The translations under genes were made by a program, and so were the position numbers. This document shows positions 42,301-53,049 of a stretch of DNA of 64,000 bases, in pieces (position 1 is the first letter of the stretch; the number at the start of each line of letters is the position of its first letter). The stretch comes from Amblyomma americanum (lineage: Eukaryota > Arthropoda > Arachnida > Ixodida > Ixodidae). A model generated the notes under the pieces. The model was not told the origin of the DNA. It did not search any database and worked only from the letters and a program-made list of their open reading frames with translations. Location: positions 135,774,356-135,838,355 of the forward strand of contig NC_135505.1 in assembly GCF_052857255.1 (NCBI RefSeq). Direction: 5' to 3'.

Positions 42301-44523
42301 AAGACGACAAGGCTCGAATATCCTATGTTCAGGAAGCTTTGAGAGCTGCTGGTTTGGAGCCCAGTACGTGTGAGCTTCTCTTCGTGCGACCGGACTTCAG
42401 CAAGCCTGAAGCGTACATTGGTGAGTATGCCCATCATAAAAATGCTCTATAGACTTTCTATAGAATTCGGACAGACTAGACTAACTTCCTATAGATATTT
42501 CCTTTGGTCTAATCACAGTTTATAGATTGTCTATAGAAAAAGCCTAAGGTGTATGAACATAAATCTATATATTTTTTATATACTGTCTATAGGATTTTCA
42601 GTTGCTGTAAACTAGTGCATATAATTTGTCTATAGAAACTCTATAGACTGCCTGAAGAAGTTTTGGTAAGGGTATATTGGATTCCAAGAGAAGGTAAGCG
42701 TAGCAGGGGGCGGCAGAAGGTTAGGTCGGAGGATGAGGTTAAGAAGTTTGCAGGCAAAGGGTGGATGCAGCTGGCAAAGGACAGGGTTAATTGGAGAGAC
42801 ATGGGAGAGGCCTTTGCCCTGCAGTGGGTGTGGTCAGGCTGATGATGATGATGATGATATTGCTCTATGTAAGCACAAGTAGAGTAAACGAACAGAAAAA
42901 AGAGAACTCAAATAATTTCGGCGTGCCTGTTTGTGTGCTCATCAATATACACAGTGGGCTACGACGCATGCCGTGATGGATGGGTTTGAATAAATTTCCA
43001 CTTGTTTGAGCGCTTAACGCCACAGAAGACGGGCATATACAGGATTCTCCTCAAGCTAGCATCGAATTTGCGGGCTCCAGCTCAGCCAGACATCGTAACC
43101 ACTGAGCCATTTCGGCTGATGAAACGAAAGATGCTGTAGGAAAACAGTCAAAACGTATTTTACCTTAAACATCGAGAGCTGGCGGCCAAACTGGCGACAC
43201 CGCATCCGATCACATCTTATGTAATTATAAAGTGAGATTGCCGCGACGGTTCGGCAGCCACGAAGTATATATAGACTGCGTGTCTTTGACTATGGTGGCT
43301 TTGTGAACGACTTCATGCGAAACGAACAGCGTTAATTGTTTTCTCCGTCACTTGTCGCAACTAAAAGCTCCCGCCGCACATTCTGGTCGACGAAAATTTT
43401 AACCAGGCGAGCGAAAGTCGGAATTTTTCTTTGGGCCAAGAAAGGACCGCTATGGAAGCAGAGCATTTCGGGCTCATGATATACATAGAGAGCTTGGAAG
43501 TGGAAATCCTCCAGAAAAGATGAGGGGGGGGGCTAGAGCTACAGTTGTCACGTAGTTGCCACTGCGGAGTGCTAAATGTTGTAGATTTTTTTTTCTTTAT
43601 ATTATCGACTAGCACCACAGGCGTTGGTGTTTAGCACATTATATCAGCATCAAAGGTGCGAGTTAGAATCAATAGTAGCGTTCAAGTAAAGTGAGAAACG
43701 CTTGACGAGTGTAGCACCAGGTGCTGGCGTGCCAGTGATGGTAGTCCGGAAAGTTTATTTTTGAACTCGGTTTTAACGGATACATTCTCACTTACCGTGA
43801 AATGAAGCCACGCCTTGGGCGGCAGTCGCTAATGGAAGCTTTTAGTTTACAAAAACCGACTGAAGAAATCTCTCTGAAAATAGTTTAAGACGCTCGCCTG
43901 TTTCGGTACAGTGTCTTTAGCGGTACATTTTTTAGAGAAGCGGTCATGGTCGTAGAAACTGTGTTTAAACTAACTTTTGTGTAGAATAGGAAGTACGCCA
44001 AAAATCCGAAAGAAACATGTTTCACTGAAAAAACTGAATTCACTAATTATATTTTCTTAATGAGGCGCATCCAGTGCATACCTTACACTAATATGCATAA
44101 ATATACCAGGCGCAGGTCGTACAATACATTTATATGAACAGGATAATGCGTAGTTGTTGCCTTCGCTGTCTCAAGCCACGTATTATGCAAAAAACAAAAG
44201 CTTTATCAACACGACAATCATCTCGTGTAGCATGAGATGTGGATTCATTGGCCCCCATTTCGTAAATAAACATGCTGGCGGTTGCCTCTCCCTGAATTTA
44301 TTAGTAATCCTGTCCTTGATTTGAACTTCAAATTCCTCATTGTGTTTTTATCCTTTTAGACATGCAGTTGTCTTTGAATCCTGCCCTCGCTTTGGCAACT
44401 CCGGATGAAAAAGAAGCTCTCAGACATGACGTCACGCAGGAGGTACTGAAGTGGACCAATCAAAACGTGTACTCTGCACGCCCGTCTCTTTACTTGGTGC
44501 ACGCAATAAAACCAAAGCAATAA
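39348..44523 (+). CDS. JHAMT-like SAM methyltransferase, copy B (three coding exons)
   Basis: Exons 39348-39905, 42264-42420 and 44360-44523; introns phase 0 then phase 1, with donors gtgagc and gtgagt and acceptors cgattcag and ccttttag. Product 292 residues from ATG 39348, or 282 from ATG 39378 (MENGTPKNPKYNSQLYASN), close to the usual length near 280. The sequence ttctttgtttctccacgcttcag just before 39346 is a strong acceptor, so a 5' non-coding exon is likely. Motif I of the Rossmann fold is FLDIGCGTGDFT (about residue 60), followed by LVAVDASEEML, the SAM ribose-binding acidic region, and VYSFFCLNWV (post-motif). Exons 2 and 3 encode FEGFVPKSQDLEDDKAR and DMQLSLNPALALATPDEKE, ending SLYLVHAIKPKQ. 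Cytosolic; would methylate a small acid, in insects farnesoic or juvenile-hormone acid. The tick substrate is unknown. No inactivating change seen. Confidence 0.88.
40177..40318. repeat. short foldback element
   Basis: GCGATAGCTACA near 40178 and TGTAGCTATCGC near 40305 are exact reverse complements about 120 bases apart, enclosing CACGTGAC and CACGTGATCAGCCACC. The preceding GAGCTCTGGTTAAAACTGG resembles the start of the repeat at 3790. Confidence 0.5.
40525..40657 (-). repeat. truncated Ruka SINE (minus)
   Basis: CGCCTCCATCGAAATACGAC, CGCGGCCGGGATCGAAC and GAGCACCATAACCATGAGGC are the complement of the Ruka head and proximal body. The distal half is missing. Confidence 0.8.
41790..42000. 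repeat. T-rich degenerate tandem repeat
   Basis: Phrases such as GTGTGCTGTTTTGCTGCTGT, GTACTGTTTTGTCGCTGTGC and GTAACCATGCTGCTTTTTCC recur with a period near 63 bases in the second half. It creates a spurious hydrophobic 83-codon ORF at 41802-42053. Confidence 0.5.
42434..42665. repeat. CTATAGAC-rich repeat, copy 2
   Basis: Starts CATAAAAATGCTCTATAGAC as in copy 1 at 27111, with TCCTATAGATATTTCCTTTG in the matching place. It begins 14 bases after the exon 2 donor of methyltransferase B. Confidence 0.7.
42668..42866 (+). mobile_element. RTE-like LINE 3' end
   Basis: GGATTCCAAGAGAAGGTAAG, CGTAGCAGGGGGCGGCAGAA and GAGACATGGGAGAGGCCTTT encode the C-terminal RTE block (WIPREGKRSRGRQKVR, then MGEAFALQW), ending in (TGATGA)n at 42840-42858. 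Strongly 5'-truncated. Confidence 0.85.
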
Positions 44524-46197
44524 ACGCAGCACTGTCACAAAAGATACAGACAAGCAACAATATTTCTAGAACGGGAAAACCTAGCAGGCTTATGAGGAGG
44601 TTAGCACAGCTAACCCTAGGCAGACAAGCATATTTCTCAAGCAATCTGCTTCAAAATACGATTCCCTCCAACGCAAGAGCAGGGGACATCAACACCCAGT
44701 CATTTAAATATGAAAATTTAGAGACAACAAACGTCAAATGAGACAGCCACAGCTAAAAAAGTCAGGAGAGAAACTTGTCTAATGTCACTGACTTACAAGT
44801 TGCAACCTACACGGGGGATTCGCTCCGTTAGTCAAGGACATCGAAACTCGTTGTCATGCCTAAAAACTTTAGAATGTCGGAAACTGAATGGTAGAGACTT
44901 CAGCCCTGCAAAAGCACACTAATATACACTACTATACATATACACACTAATATACACTACAGCATACGCTAGCTTCTGTATATGCATAAAGTGCGAGGAC
45001 TGCTTGAGATAATAGCTAGTCTGCCTGACAAGGAGCATACCAAGGTCTCATATGCATCCACCGTTGATATCATGATCACTCGTGATGCCACAACTCTGCA
45101 CAATATTACGTTACCAACTCTTATTATAAGGGACTTCAAAGATACTTGTCAGGTATCGCGGAGAAGCACCTTACCGCGTTTCAACAACTCTTTCAAAACA
45201 TTTCAAAAATGTGCTTTTTTGGGTAAAAATATGGCTTTTGCGGCATAGTATTAGCAATGTTGGCGGACACCAGAAAACTGGTGAATCGTTTCAAGTAGTA
45301 AGCTTGTCAACTAATTTTTAAACTTCTTAACTAGTAGATTTAGGCTCCTAGTTGCCGTTAATGATTTGTAGAAAGTCGCTAGTAAATAGCCATATCCGTT
45401 TTTAGAATTTCGAATACGCGTTTACCCTCGCCGCTGTGGCTCGACAAAATTTGGCTGCACCGTGCGAAAATACATGCGCTTTCGAAAGCATGCAGGCAAA
45501 GCAACCCCTCCAGTGCACGTAACCGGTCGAAAAATACAAATTTTGTCTACGCTAGGACAATGAACTGAATTCTGCTCTCTAGCCTGCATCCAACCTAACT
45601 AGGCCAAATGACAATGCACTTAACTGTCAACATATAAAAGGATAAAGAACCTATCTAAAGCTGTCGCGTCGCTCCCGCAGTAGTCAGTCCGTCTGGTTCC
45701 GGTCGCTACGTGTAGTATAAGAGCGCCGGTACATGCTTCCGCACCGCACGGCTGGAGTCACTGGATAATTTTAGAGTACCGCGAAGGTTCCACCTTGTGC
45801 TGGCAACAGCGATCGGCACGCACATGAAGCTCCCAAACTGCTTGAAACGCGCGTCGGGCGCGGCTATATGCGAGCAGAAAGTAAACGGAAATTTGAATGC
45901 AGCAACGACATTTGCATATGCTACTGCCTTAAAGGGGTTTAACTTCTACTCATAAAACAGTATAAATTGCTAACTGTATGAGGTAAGCTTGTATTGAAGC
46001 GCTGCGCGGCAGCTTTCGTGAGGACATTTACAGCCCGGCCTGCAATGAGCTCTTTCGATTAATCCTGCACCCCAGTATTATTATGTTATTTTGGTGCTGT
46101 TTGTCTCCAGGGCGTTCTTTCCTTCCTCAATTGCCATTGCCATACAAATATGCATATCAAGCAATTCCCGATGGCAGCGTAACTGCTGACGAACTCG
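44524..46197. other. no gene recognised
   Basis: 3' flank of methyltransferase B. A TACACTA-rich patch occurs at 44920-44970. ORFs 44451-44741 and 44982-45248 have no motifs. Nothing else supported. Confidence 0.35.
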
Positions 46198-46282
<85 letters not shown>

Positions 46283-46492
46283 AACACAAACACAAACACA
46301 AACACGCACACGCACACGCACACGCACACACGTACACGCACACACACACGCGCACACGCACACATACACACACGCGCACACACACGCACACACACACACA
46401 CGCGCGCACGCACATGCACGCGCACACGCAGCGCACGCACGCACACAGACACGCACACACGCACACAAACACACACACGCGCACAAACACAC

Positions 46493-46528
<36 letters not shown>

Positions 46529-46617
46529 GCACGCACGCACGCGCACACGCAGCGCACGCACACACACACACACGCACGCACACGCACACACGCACGCACG
46601 CGCACACACACACACAC
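46198..46617. repeat. long compound (CA)n microsatellite
   Basis: A pure (CA)n block to about 46276 is followed by degenerate CACG/CGCA/AAAC variants to 46617. All six-frame ORFs here (Thr-His or Val-Cys repeats of up to 219 codons) are artefacts of the repeat. Confidence 0.97.
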
Positions 46618-47753
46618 GGAAACAAACTCGCGTGCGCATTCTCAGAATCACCTTCTATGAGCACATCTGCTTTCCGGTGTACCATGCTGATCGATGTTCA
46701 GCTGGATCACAGGAAGCCAATATTTTTATTTTTGCACCATGACTTTTTCGATGTGCAGCGAATTAGTTCCGTGTTACATGAGCATCGATGCAATGCTGTT
46801 TTGCTGTATTGAGGATCATAAAGCATCCACTGTTCCCTCGTCCAGCATCTTAGTTTACTTGATTTTTATCAATATTTTTTGGAAGGTGAAAGTCTAAAAA
46901 AGCGTGAAAATAGCTCAGAAATGATCTTCCGAGATTAATTACTACCCCGTGCGGGAGAGGCGACATAAGCATGCTCCCGTGTCTGGCTCAATAGTGTCTC
47001 ACAATGCGAACTTGCTTGGTGGATTAAACTTTAACTAGGAAACGAAAGATGAAAGGCAAATTCTGAAGGTCCCGCATGGCAGTTCCAATAACGGGCAGTC
47101 ATAATTAGCCTGGTTGTGAAATACATACTCAAGATTTATTTCTAGACTTTCCAGCAGGAAATCCAGCAACTTGGGCGCTTAATGAAGAAACGCCCAGGAA
47201 GAACACAGTGTAAATGTAGCCAAACCCAAAGAGTTACACGACGGAACTTTATTCTTTCATTGTACAGAAGCCGGAGACAATATTTAAACATATTCATTGC
47301 TACTCTCTTATCACAGACATACACAAAACCATCTACAAACATCTACATGGCATAAAACGAAAAAAAAAACGAATCATTTCTCACCAGCAGCTTTTGCATG
47401 CATGCCAATGCTTTTGGATCCACATTTTGGCTGCTGGGGCAATTTTCATGAAAATTCCTCGTTTTTCTTGCGCAGTGGAAATCGCAGCCTGCACAACAGG
47501 AACTCATGCACGGTTTTCCTCTAATGCACGGTGACTCTAATGTCCAGTTTAATGTTCAGACGTCCGCAGCGTGCGACAGATGGCGCGACTTGACAGCCGT
47601 GCGTGATTATCCAGTGACTCTACTGGACAATAAAAACGAGCGCCATCTGTTGCCCGCCAGTAGCGATCACCGCGTGACTCAATGACAATATTTCAAACTT
47701 GGTTATTATTATGGCCGGAGTGCATGTTGTTGGGCGAGTCGGTCGTACATCCT
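46618..47753. other. no gene recognised; weak inverted repeat near 47570-47665
   Basis: GCGTGCGACAGATGGCGCGA (47569) and GAGCGCCATCTGTTGCCCGC (47639) are imperfect reverse complements and may belong to a MITE of about 160 bases. No gene seen. Confidence 0.3.
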
Positions 47754-47870
47754 TGAGTAAAGGTACTGCGCAAAATAATACAAACATGGACGAGAAGGGC
47801 ACAAGGACTGCGCCTGTCCTTGTGCCCTTCTCGTCCATGTTTGTATTATTTTGCGCAGTACATTTACTCA
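47754..47870. repeat. near-perfect palindrome, 55-bp arms
   Basis: Arms 47754-47808 and 47816-47870 are reverse complements at 54 of 55 positions, around the 7-base loop TGCGCCT. The arm begins TGAGTAAAGGTACTGCGCAA and ends GAGAAGGGCACAAGGAC. Flanking words TATGGCCGG occur on both sides (47710 and 47876). An RNA copy would form a long perfect hairpin. Confidence 0.95.
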
Positions 47871-48987
47871 ACAGTTATGGCCGGCTACTCCTCCTCGATT
47901 GCAAAATATGAGATAGAAGAGGCTTTCATTGCTCATGACAGCTATTTCCGACGGGCACAGAAAATCAATGGGACTTTCCGAAAATTCGAAATTCCGGCGC
48001 TGATTTTGAGACGACCGCCACGCGGCCTTATTGGCAGCCTTGCAAACTATAAGTTTTTGTTCAGATATCCTGGCCTTGGCCAATACCACCTAGGTGGTAT
48101 TGCCTTGGCACACTTAGAACAAACCCCAACTATTATGTTCTTAGAAAAAATCGGTTTATAGCACTTTCCCGTTATGTTGACGTTTCTTCTGTAGCAAAAC
48201 TAATTTGTTGCCGAGAAACAAGGATTTAAAAAAAAAAATTAGCTCCACTCAGTTCAAACTTGTGTCGTCCATGCTTTCAACGACTCCGTGATCACCAACT
48301 GAAAGTGAATGGCGCTGTTACTAAGCCTCAAGGATCCGCATGTTATGAAATTGTCTAGACGCAACGCAGTGTGCCTGTGAAAACTCTCGGCGGTAGCGAC
48401 ACCTATATTTCATTTTTTACCCCTTATAGCTTTTAAAAGCTCTGTTTTCAGGAAAAGTTGCATCTTTATCGCAACAACGTGGTAATCTATCCATCGAGGT
48501 CTAGTTCACGCTGTCGCCAATGTTTCTTAAGCACAAAATGGCTTCAACACCATTCACGATTTACTTAGCAGTGGTTGAGAAGTTCTCTGTGCGCACTCAT
48601 GACTGGACCATACTTTATTCTGCTTATTATGGACGTCTCCTTACTACTGGAACAAGACATGCATGCCGTTAGAATAAAGGGGTACTCTCGGTTTCCCTCC
48701 TCTTTCACCATTAAACAGGTGTATATGCTCACCGTTGCTATGTATAGTGTAGCTACCCATTGAAGGACAGTACAAATAACTCTAACAAATATGTGCAAAA
48801 GAAATTAAGATAGAGTGCAAATTAACATATATTTTGCACTGGAGGGAAAAGCACATCTCTTGCGTGATCCCAGCGCAAGGTGACAGGCTGAATAATTGTC
48901 TCTTGTGTAGCTACAAATGTTGTAAACCTTATCGATGACCACTGTACAGCTTTCCAACAATTAGAAAGTTCGGAGGCTACACAGGCC
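47871..48987. other. no gene recognised
   Basis: ORF 47820-48161 partly runs through the palindrome arm and has no motif. The short inverted pair ACCACCTAGGTGGT lies at 48085-48098. Nothing else seen. Confidence 0.35.
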
Positions 48988-49307
48988 ACAACTGAAAAAA
49001 AAAACGGTTCCGGGGAAATAAGATGGCGCAGTGTCTGTCTCGCATATCTTGGTGGACACCCGATCCGCGCCGTAAGGAAGGGATGAAGGAGGGAGTGAAG
49101 GAAGTAAGGAAGAAAGAGATGCCGTTGTGGACGTCACCGGAATAATTTCAACAACCTGATGATCTTAAACGTGCACTGACATCGCACAGCACATGTGCAC
49201 CTCTTTGCGTTTCACGTCCATCGAAACACTGCCGCCATGATCGGGTTCGAACCCGGGTACTCCGGACCAGTAGCCGAGTGCCCTAACCATTGAACCACCG
49301 CGGCGGG
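48988..49307 (-). repeat. Ruka-related SINE, long-tail variant (minus)
   Basis: TCCGGGGAAATAAGATGGCG, GATCTTAAACGTGCACTGAC and the head complement GGGTTCGAACCCGGG to ACCATTGAACCACCGCGGCG. More diverged than the copy at 38919. Lies about 490 bases before the start of family member 3. Confidence 0.88.
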
Positions 49308-49345
49308 TGACCACAGGCTCCCAGAGCTGGTCACAATGTCAGAGT

Positions 49346-49518
49346 GGTCTCCTTACAGTCATGGCTCTCCAAAGAGGCAATCCTATCTCTAACCATACTG
49401 TCAAGGTTTCTGACAACGACTGCGATAATAAGGAGCCTTACTATCAAGGTTTCTGACAATGAGCCTGATAGTAAGGCTAGAGATAGCCTCCTTGGAAAGC
49501 GATGACTGTAAGGAGACC
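49346..49518. repeat. imperfect inverted repeat upstream of family member 3
   Basis: GGTCTCCTTACAGTCATGGC at the left pairs with GCGATGACTGTAAGGAGACC at the right; pairing continues with gaps for about 60 bases. The centre has the direct repeat TCAAGGTTTCTGACAA (49403, 49445). A plus frame from ATG 49361 reads VSDNDCDNKEPYYQGF, so this may once have been coding. Confidence 0.65.
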
Positions 49519-49791
49519 ATCCAGGCAGTTTTATCTGATCAGTAAACAAAATCTGACAAAGATCAGTCAGAGGGTCAACCTCCGATGCCGTCAGCAGAAT
49601 GTTTAGAGAATTAGGAGCCTCCAGACGAGCCTGAAGTGGGTTGGCAGAAGTCTGTAGATCCTGGGTACCGAAGACGTTTTGGGCACCGAGAGCCGAAAGT
49701 TTTTGGCGTCGAGGGTGCCGTTCGCCTCATTCCGATCTCAAAACATCCGAGGGCGCATCCAAGCAAATTTGCATCCGTATAAGTTCTCATC

Positions 49792-50313
49792 ATGTACTAC
49801 GAGCCACCACCACCAAAGAAACCGGACGAAGCCGTCAGTGGCCTTCAAAGCACGTCCAGAAAGAGGGGACGCCCAGCGCCGGCCGTATGTTTGCTACCTA
49901 GTCCTGCGCAGCAGGAACCCGTACACGAACAGCTGCAAGCTGTCCCGCAAGGCACGAAGTCGACCACTCGCGCAGCCAGTCGGAGACAACGTCGCTCATC
50001 GAAGAAGAAACAGGATACAGTCCCGCAGAGACCTGTGTGGTCAAACCCGCAGGCATGGTCCATGCCGTGGGAAGCCGTGGCAAGACCCAGCATTGAGGGA
50101 CCGGACGTGCCTCCTCAAAGCACTCCCGATTTTCAAGTAGGATCACTGGTGGAAACGAGTCCGTTGACAGCAGGACCGCCGGTTTCGCCATTGACGATGC
50201 CACAGCACGCAGGGCAGACGCTGGCGCCTCCGGCGTTCTACTTCCGTGACCTGCCCAGAAATGACCGCCGTTCCGAAGCTCAAGCGTTTGTCGAAGATGT
50301 GTGGCCGATTTGA
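49792..50313 (+). CDS. DRRSE/EDVWP family member 3 (function unknown), intact
   Basis: An in-frame TAA 12 bases upstream of ATG 49792 fixes this as the first Met in the exon; 173 residues to TGA 50311-50313, no intron. N-terminus MYYEPPPPKKPDEAVSG, then an Arg/Lys-rich stretch (SRRQRRSSKKKQ) that could be a nuclear-localisation-type signal, a Pro-rich middle, and the family C-terminus APPAFYFRDLPRNDRRSEAQ, AFVEDVWPI and stop. The signature aligns without gaps to members 1 and 2, while the rest of the protein aligns poorly. This pattern suggests a short C-terminal interaction motif on a disordered carrier. No catalytic, membrane or secretion features. Function unknown. Confidence 0.65.
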   Translation: MYYEPPPPKKPDEAVSGLQSTSRKRGRPAPAVCLLPSPAQQEPVHEQLQAVPQGTKSTTRAASRRQRRSSKKKQDTVPQRPVWSNPQAWSMPWEAVARPSIEGPDVPPQSTPDFQVGSLVETSPLTAGPPVSPLTMPQHAGQTLAPPAFYFRDLPRNDRRSEAQAFVEDVWPI

Positions 50314-52707
50314 ATTCACACAGCTCGAAAAACCGCCGCACCGCCGAAAAGAACCGATGCGCGAAACTCGTTGCTCTGATGTGTGCCTAGAGTGGTTGAG
50401 AGATCTGGACTTGCGGAAGGGTCAGAGAAAAATGGCTGACAAAACCATGCGTGTATTGGGCATCGCAGATCAAGTTTGCGCTTGTCCGGTTCTACTAAAG
50501 TGCTGGGAATTAAGGAAGTGCGTTTTGTGAAATTTTCTTAACAAATAATGTACATTTCCACTAAGGGCTTTCTGTGGAAGTCTCCATGCTGTTGTGTGCA
50601 CGTGACGTGAGCACAGTGGAAGCGGCAGCGGAACCGGTTTGTCATAGCCCGGAGAGGAGGCGTTTCGTCATCTCTCTCGACTGATGGAAAGATCTGATGA
50701 GACGACGGCTGACAAGTGAACCTTTAGCATCTGTACACGTGACAAGGTATGAAAAAAGCTGGTACTGGCAAGCAGGAACGACTGAACTGTATATCTCCGT
50801 TATCGACGGCCGCAAAATCAACAGACTGAAGCCTTACGTGCGGTTGTGTCTTTCAAGCAGTAAAAGGAGCATTACCATATATTGATTGGATATGTTTTAC
50901 TGGAGCTTTATTTCAGCTGAAGCTATGTAAACAGCTCACAGTTGTGAACTATTTGTACGCTGTTTCTGCAGTTAGAAAACTCTCTATGACCTCTGTGAGC
51001 TATATTTTTTTTCCTGCGGTTAAATTGTACTTTGGTCATTCATGGCTGCTAGCGCTGGTATGCAAAGTCACGAAGGAGACTAGGTGTCACTTTATACTAA
51101 TTATTACTTAATAGTGTGCTAGGTTTTCGGGAAAATGATTTTTACACGAGAAACGACTGCATGCGCTTTGTCCTACGAACTTGTCTAATCTTTTCCGGTG
51201 TAGGGTTTTTCGTGAACACTTGCCTCACGATGAAATTTAATGCTGAAGTTACTATGTTTGAGAATAGAACGCATGCTGTAGCAGCCACGCTAAATAAAAA
51301 TTTCCCACTTTGTCGAGATTGTTGACTTTAACGTGGCAATTTGGGCTTGTTGCTATGACTCAAACTGAAAATATATAGCGCATCACAAGGTGAAGAAGAG
51401 TCATGAGATGCAGCATGTGTAGGTCGCTCACAAGGTATGTGCGCAGAAGGTAAGGCGCAGATGTGGCACAGGAACCATGGCACACAAAGTAGGGTCAGAG
51501 CTCTTACGTGTACAGTTAGCCTTCCAGTCTCAGCAGAACTGGTCTTATGTAAAAAAATGAGTTCACTGAACAATCACATCCAATTATTTCTCTATAGCAT
51601 GCTCTTAAAGCGAAGAAATTGCAATCGCATCTCAATAACCAACCCTTTGTTTAAAACTTTATGTGTGAAAGCATTTGAGGCAAGAAGGCATGCACACTTG
51701 CACACACCATTATGTTTTTTGTATGTATTTCTCGATGTATTTGCAGGAACTGCTGCACCTCTCTTCACAATTAGCAACGTTGTTTTTTTATTATTTATGG
51801 TGTCTTTCCTAACACTTATCTTCTCGTACTTACCATACTTAAAACTCTATGATAAAAATCTCTTAGACGATCATCATTGATTGACTGAATGCGTCAGCAG
51901 TAGACGACAAGGCCTGCTCTGCTGCTTCTGATTAAGTTTTCTTATATATCTGGCCATGTTCTTTCGTTGTATCCACTGTGGTTTCCTACGATTAGAGCTG
52001 GCACATATTTCCTTCGTGGTCTCTTATGCTTCACTATCATGCCAAGGACGACACTATCAGGGCTGGGCATGATTCTTGAAAGAAGTATCTTCGATACCGA
52101 TGCCCTCAAAAATTGTATTTCCGGTACCGATACAAGATACGAAACCAAAATTGACTTCCAATATGGATACTCGATACTGTATCGTCGATACACCACTGAA
52201 GTCGCCAATAGTGATAAAGCTGATTACTTGATTTGGTAAGTTAGGAAATTCGCCGATGGTTTCTGGAATTTTTAGTGCATTTGATATAACGCACTGTATT
52301 TGAAAGAGTTTAAACGAATCCGGCCGCACGGATTTCTTTATGCTACAATTTCTTTAAGCTCCCCTGCCAGCTCAACTGGTTTCATTGAAGCTTTTGCTTT
52401 GGAATGCAGCCTTGGTGGTGTTAAAACGACCACTTCTATAAGCAGCTTAGCGAAATCTTTTTTTAAAGCTAATGATCTTCATGCAAACCGGTCTCTGAGA
52501 ATTTCACTACACACGAATAAATTTCTAACTTTTTTTCTGATGCTTTATATGCGTATAGTGTATACGTTTGAAGTACATGGCGTATCTTGCATTCCTGTTA
52601 TTGATGGCTTCGATTCCTGAATGGAAGGTTGCGAGCCACTGTAAATTTCAGTTCATTTTTTTTACCTGATAGGTCTCCACTGGGGGTATTATATAAGATG
52701 CGGGGTA
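50314..52707. other. no gene recognised
   Basis: 3' flank of family member 3, then AT-rich sequence. Short ORFs (for example 51437-51880, with a hydrophobic C-terminal end) have no family features. A patch at 52080-52200 repeats GATACCGATACC-like words (TCGATACCGATG, GGTACCGATACA). Confidence 0.35.
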
Positions 52708-53020
52708 ATCATCATCATGGTCAGCCTAACAACGCCCACTGCTGGGCAAAGGCCTCTCCCATGTGTCTACAATTAACCCCGTCCTTTGCCAGTTGCGGCC
52801 ACAGCATCCCCGCAAACTTCTTAATCTCATCCGCCCACCCAAGTTTCTGCCGCCCCCTGCTACGCTTACTTTCTCTTGGAATCCACTCCGTTACCCTTAA
52901 GGACCAGCGGTTATCTTGCCTTCGCATTACATGCCCTGCCCAAGCCCATTCCTTCCTCTTGATTTCGACTAGGATGAGATTAACACGCGTTTGCTCCCTC
53001 ACCCACTCTGCCTCCGCTTC
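52708..53020 (-). mobile_element. RTE-like LINE C-terminus and 3' end (minus), best-preserved copy
   Basis: Tail ATCATCATCATGG at 52708. The minus frame 53002-52721 is open and encodes EIKRKEWAWAGHVMRRQDNR, WSLRVTEWIPRESKRSRGRQ and KLGWADEIKKFAG, ending near MGEAFAQQWA. This is the standard C-terminal region of RTE-clade endonuclease-RT proteins. 5'-truncated, so not autonomous. Confidence 0.88.
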
Positions 53021-53049
53021 CAGACTCAGCTACGTGGGATAATATGAAG

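Larger units (their letters stand above)
42421..44359 (+). other. phase-1 intron of methyltransferase B
   Basis: Starts at the donor gtgagt and, within about 15 bases, enters a CTATAGAC-rich repeat, followed at once by an RTE 3' end. A tRNA-like remnant (CATCGTAACCACTGAGCCAT, 43093-43112) suggests another old SINE. No exon seen. Confidence 0.65.

Noticed and set aside
46081..46742. Long ORFs of Thr-His and Val-Cys repeats on both strands (up to 219 codons)
   Set aside because: They are translations of the (CA)n tract; all frames of a dinucleotide repeat lacking stops stay open.
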